From assembly GCF_025567095.1 (NCBI RefSeq), contig NZ_JAOQJH010000011.1: a stretch of 64,000 nucleotides of DNA; one strand, given 5' to 3'. Positions 61,633-64,000 of this stretch are shown here, piece by piece. Position 1 is the stretch's first letter. Each line of letters opens with the position of its first letter. Position numbers and translations under genes: made by a program. The stretch comes from Anthropogastromicrobium aceti (GTDB lineage Bacteria > Bacillota > Clostridia > Lachnospirales > Lachnospiraceae). A model generated the notes under the pieces. It saw only the letters and a program-made list of their open reading frames with translations. It was not told the origin of the DNA and ran no database searches.

Positions 61633-62150
61633 ATTATGCAGAAATTAAGGAATATGACATTGCCAATGGTCCAGGTGTGCGCATGACGCTTTTTGTGAGT
61701 GGATGCCGTCATCACTGCAAAAATTGTTTTAATGAGATTGCGTGGGATTTTAATTATGGCAATTTATTTGATGAAACAGTGGAGGATGCGCTTGTAGAGA
61801 AACTAAACAGCAGCGTTGTTAGAGGACTTACACTGCTTGGAGGAGAGCCGCTTGATCCATCTAATCAGCCTGGAGTATTAAAACTGCTTAGAAAGGTTAA
61901 AAAGCAATGTCCCGGTAAGGATATTTGGTGTTATACTGGTTATGTGTGGGAAAAGGACGTTTGCGGATGGATGAGCGAGCAATGTCCTGAAACAAAGGAA
62001 ATTTTATCGCTGATTGATGTTTGCGTGGATGGTCCTTTTATTGAAGCACGCAAAAATATTTCACTTCAGTTTCGTGGTTCTGAGAACCAGCGCCTGATTG
62101 ATGTTTCGAAAACACTTCAGACAGGAGAAGTTGTTTTGTGGACAGAATAA
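61629..62150 (+). CDS. nrdG: Anaerobic ribonucleotide reductase-activating protein
   Basis: 173 residues. Radical-SAM activase: CRHHCKNC cluster motif at about 26-33, GPGVRMTLFVSGC before it, GGEPL near 72. Generates the glycyl radical on NrdD. No nrdD in the window, so the pair is separated here. Confidence 0.93.
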   Translation: MNYAEIKEYDIANGPGVRMTLFVSGCRHHCKNCFNEIAWDFNYGNLFDETVEDALVEKLNSSVVRGLTLLGGEPLDPSNQPGVLKLLRKVKKQCPGKDIWCYTGYVWEKDVCGWMSEQCPETKEILSLIDVCVDGPFIEARKNISLQFRGSENQRLIDVSKTLQTGEVVLWTE

Positions 62151-62581
62151 AAATAGAATATATTTACTTGGCAGCGATTATTGCTGCATTTGTTGCAGTA
62201 CTTGTAATTGGATTTTTTCTGCGCCGGAAATTTCGCAAATATCAGCCAGTTCAGGATGGATTGGAATTTGAAGTATTGTGTACGCAGATTTTAACGGCGA
62301 AAGGATACGAGAATGTAGAACTGACACCAACAACAGGAGATTATGGTGTTGATATATTTGCAGAAAAGGATGGAGTGCGCTGGGCATTTCAGTGCAAATA
62401 TTATACTAATCCAGTTGGGGTGCGCGCTGTGCAGGAAATTTATAGCGGACGCGATTTTTATCATTGCATGGTAGGCGTTGTTATGACGAACAGCCGCTTT
62501 ACTAAGAATGCGGTGACGCTTGCAAATGAGCTGAACATTCTTCTTTGGGATGGAAACATGCTTGATAAATTGCTCCTTTAA
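62138..62581 (+). CDS. Membrane-anchored Mrr-like nuclease
   Basis: 147 residues from GTG 62138, overlapping nrdG by 13 bases. One N-terminal membrane helix (about 9-28), then a Mrr_cat-type restriction fold: GDYGVDIFAEKDG with Asp72 and FQCKYY with Gln85-x-Lys87. This gives a type IV-like nuclease core on the membrane; whether it cuts modified or foreign DNA is unknown. Confidence 0.8.
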   Translation: MDRIKIEYIYLAAIIAAFVAVLVIGFFLRRKFRKYQPVQDGLEFEVLCTQILTAKGYENVELTPTTGDYGVDIFAEKDGVRWAFQCKYYTNPVGVRAVQEIYSGRDFYHCMVGVVMTNSRFTKNAVTLANELNILLWDGNMLDKLLL

Positions 62582-62588
62582 AAGATCA

Positions 62589-62616
62589 GCCCGGAAGTTT
62601 TTGCTTCCGGGCTTTT
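62589..62616. terminator. Bidirectional terminator
   Basis: 9-bp stem GCCCGGAAG / CTTCCGGGC, 6-base loop, four T on + side and a short T/A run on the other side; lies between convergent genes. Confidence 0.8.
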
Positions 62617-62617
62617 A

Positions 62618-63409
62618 TCATGTGATAAGATTGTAGTGTACCAGTGCATTTTCAATTCCGTCATCGAGAATATCAGTTGTGACATATTCAACGTGAGAGC
62701 GAAGAGAAGGAGTTCCGTTGCCCATTAAAATACTGTGCTGTACATAATCAAGCATTGGAAGATCATTCATGGAATCGCCAATTACATAGCAGTCATCTAG
62801 TGACAGTCCGAAGCGGTCTGCGAGAAACTGAATGCCAGTTGCCTTGCTGTAGGCATGCATACAAAATTCACCGAATCCGCCGCCTCGATTAATGTAAGTA
62901 AACCATGGAGATACTGCCTTTACAAAGGAAGCAGTGTCGCTTTCTGGCGTTTCCCAGGTAACAAATTTGTTAAAGCATTTATTTGGAATATCTACATTCT
63001 CTCTGTGGTTTGGGAAGCGGTCATAGAGAGATTGTCTGGAAGCATTCATAGGTATGGACAGATCAAAATAAAAATAATCTGGTCCCTCAAGCAAAAGCTC
63101 CATATGATAACGGCGGGCTGCATCAATAACAGCAGCATGCGCCTCAGAAGGAACTGTAGCAGTAAGAAGGTGTTCGCCACGGTATAAGATATGAGCACCG
63201 CAGGCGCATACATAGCCATCAAAGCCAATACGAAGAATGTATGGCTGCTCAATTACATTAAATAAGGTACGTCCGGAATTAATAAATGCCAGATGACCGC
63301 GGCGGCGAAGTTCCTGAATTGCATAGACAGTGCTCTCCGGGAGTGTTTGATTGCCATCTTCAGTAATCAGCGTGCCGTCAATATCAAAGAAAACTATTTT
63401 TTGCTTCAT
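62618..63409 (-). CDS. Cof-type HAD phosphatase
   Basis: 263 residues; start at ATG 63409 on the minus strand because AAAGGA lies just before and the motif FFDIDGTL begins at residue 6; longer upstream frame is low-complexity. HAD subfamily IIB: DIDGT, GRT near 43, GDSMNDLPML near 215. Sugar-phosphate or flavin-nucleotide phosphatase; substrate cannot be told. Confidence 0.88.
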   Translation of the reverse strand: MKQKIVFFDIDGTLITEDGNQTLPESTVYAIQELRRRGHLAFINSGRTLFNVIEQPYILRIGFDGYVCACGAHILYRGEHLLTATVPSEAHAAVIDAARRYHMELLLEGPDYFYFDLSIPMNASRQSLYDRFPNHRENVDIPNKCFNKFVTWETPESDTASFVKAVSPWFTYINRGGGFGEFCMHAYSKATGIQFLADRFGLSLDDCYVIGDSMNDLPMLDYVQHSILMGNGTPSLRSHVEYVTTDILDDGIENALVHYNLIT

Positions 63410-63524
63410 AATAAAAATCCTTTCATTTGAAATGCGAAAAAAGAATGCCTGCATTCTAGGGGAAATTATAAATTGTTTGTCAAAAAAAAACAAGAAGAAT
63501 TTTGAAAAAAAGGAAAAAAAGTGG

Positions 63525-63553
63525 TTGACAATTGGCGAAAGGAGTGGTATTAT
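63525..63553 (+). promoter_or_regulatory. rRNA operon promoter P1
   Basis: TTGACA (63525-63530), 17 bases, TATTAT (63548-63553), with A-rich tracts upstream that could be an UP element. Confidence 0.8.
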
Positions 63554-63671
63554 ATTCAACGTTGCAGCGAACAACGGCAACACAACAATGACAACTTAGA
63601 AACAATTTGAGAAATTTTACGAATAGAGAAATAATTTCTTAAAAAGAAACAAAAAAAGTTGAAAAAAGTGC

Positions 63672-63700
63672 TTGACAAACGCAAGTGACTGTGATATATT
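63672..63700 (+). promoter_or_regulatory. rRNA operon promoter P2
   Basis: TTGACA (63672-63677), 17 bases, TATATT (63695-63700). Tandem with P1, 147 bases apart, as common in rRNA operons. The region 63701-63923 is the leader with processing stems and holds no gene. Confidence 0.8.
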
Positions 63701-63923
63701 ATATGAGTTGCCGATGAGACGGCAAAGAAAAATCACAAAGAACCTTGATAATTGAACAGTATAACCAACCCTGAAGATTTCTTAAAAAGCCGGATCACGA
63801 AAGTGGTCAGGCGAGTGAAATTTTTAGCGTAGTATAAACTACAACCTATAAAAACAGTAAAGTCTTTTAAATAAGACACACAAACGGACAGGAATGCGTT
63901 AGCGCAGAACTGGACAGAGAATT

Positions 63924-64000
63924 GAACATGAGAGTTCGATCCTGGCTCAGGATAAACGCTGGCGGCGTGCTTAACACATGCAAGTCGAACGAAGTTTTTC
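63924..64000 (+). rRNA. rrs: 16S ribosomal RNA, 5' end only
   Basis: From about 63924 (E. coli position 1 equivalent) the sequence carries the universal AGAGTT-x-GATCCTGGCTCAG box at 63931-63950 and AACACATGCAAGTCGAACG at 63974-63992. The fifth-position variant GTTCGATCC replaces GTTTGATCC. The rest lies outside the window. Confidence 0.95.

Noticed and set aside
1..64000. CRISPR array, tRNA genes, insertion sequences, integrase
   Set aside because: None recognised on reading both strands; the integrase and left end of the prophage must lie outside the window.

Overview
The window is the late part of an integrated myovirus-type prophage (about 1-49.2 kb) followed by host chromosome (about 49.5-64 kb) of a low-to-medium GC, Gram-positive Clostridia species, most likely a Lachnospiraceae member. 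Evidence for the host: strong AAGGAGG ribosome sites, LPxTG/sortase-C pilus genes, oxygen-sensitive anaerobic ribonucleotide reductase activase, and the first ~77 bases of a 16S rRNA gene at the right edge with a Lachnospiraceae-like 5' end (family placement is inference from memory of such sequences).

Layout. 1-5.8 kb: early phage genes, all on +, tightly packed and overlapping (helicase loader, many small unknown and zinc-ribbon proteins, a RecU-type resolvase). 5.9-7.4 kb: a regulatory island with one minus-strand gene and a divergent ribbon-helix-helix repressor gene whose promoter carries a perfect palindrome between -35 and -10. 7.5-12.3 kb: an ArpU/RinA-like late regulator, a HAD-like protein, then four translationally coupled genes (ParB-like, ParB-like, ParB-like plus methyltransferase-like fusion, and a close homologue of the carboxy-SAM synthase CmoA). 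12.3-23.9 kb: terminase, portal, MuF head protein fused to an ADP-ribosyltransferase-like domain, protease, scaffold, capsid, connectors. 24.2-38.1 kb: PBSX/xkd-like contractile tail (sheath, tube, frameshifted chaperone, tape measure, baseplate). 38.1-41.1 kb: a complete diversity-generating retroelement (variable protein, Avd-like accessory protein, template repeat RNA, reverse transcriptase). 41.1-43.3 kb: holin-type membrane proteins and endolysin, closed by a strong terminator. 43.3-49.2 kb: an accessory block of unrecognised genes behind a second promoter with a palindrome in its spacer.

49.2-57 kb: the right prophage boundary appears to lie in a gene-poor stretch next to a pilus operon (giant LPETG adhesin lacking its start and signal peptide, backbone pilin, class C sortase, a further cell-surface protein). 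57-63.4 kb: ordinary host genes (AI-2E-family permease, ABC exporter, GGDEF protein, NrdG, membrane-anchored Mrr-like nuclease, Cof-type phosphatase). 63.5-64 kb: tandem rRNA promoters, leader and 16S start.

Most notable: (1) the retroelement, where variable and template repeats differ at 12 sites, every one an adenine in the template; (2) the ParB/methyltransferase/CmoA-like operon, which suggests a carboxymethyl-type modification of phage DNA; (3) a pilus adhesin severed at its 5' end beside the prophage. No integrase, CRISPR array, tRNA or insertion sequence was seen in the window.
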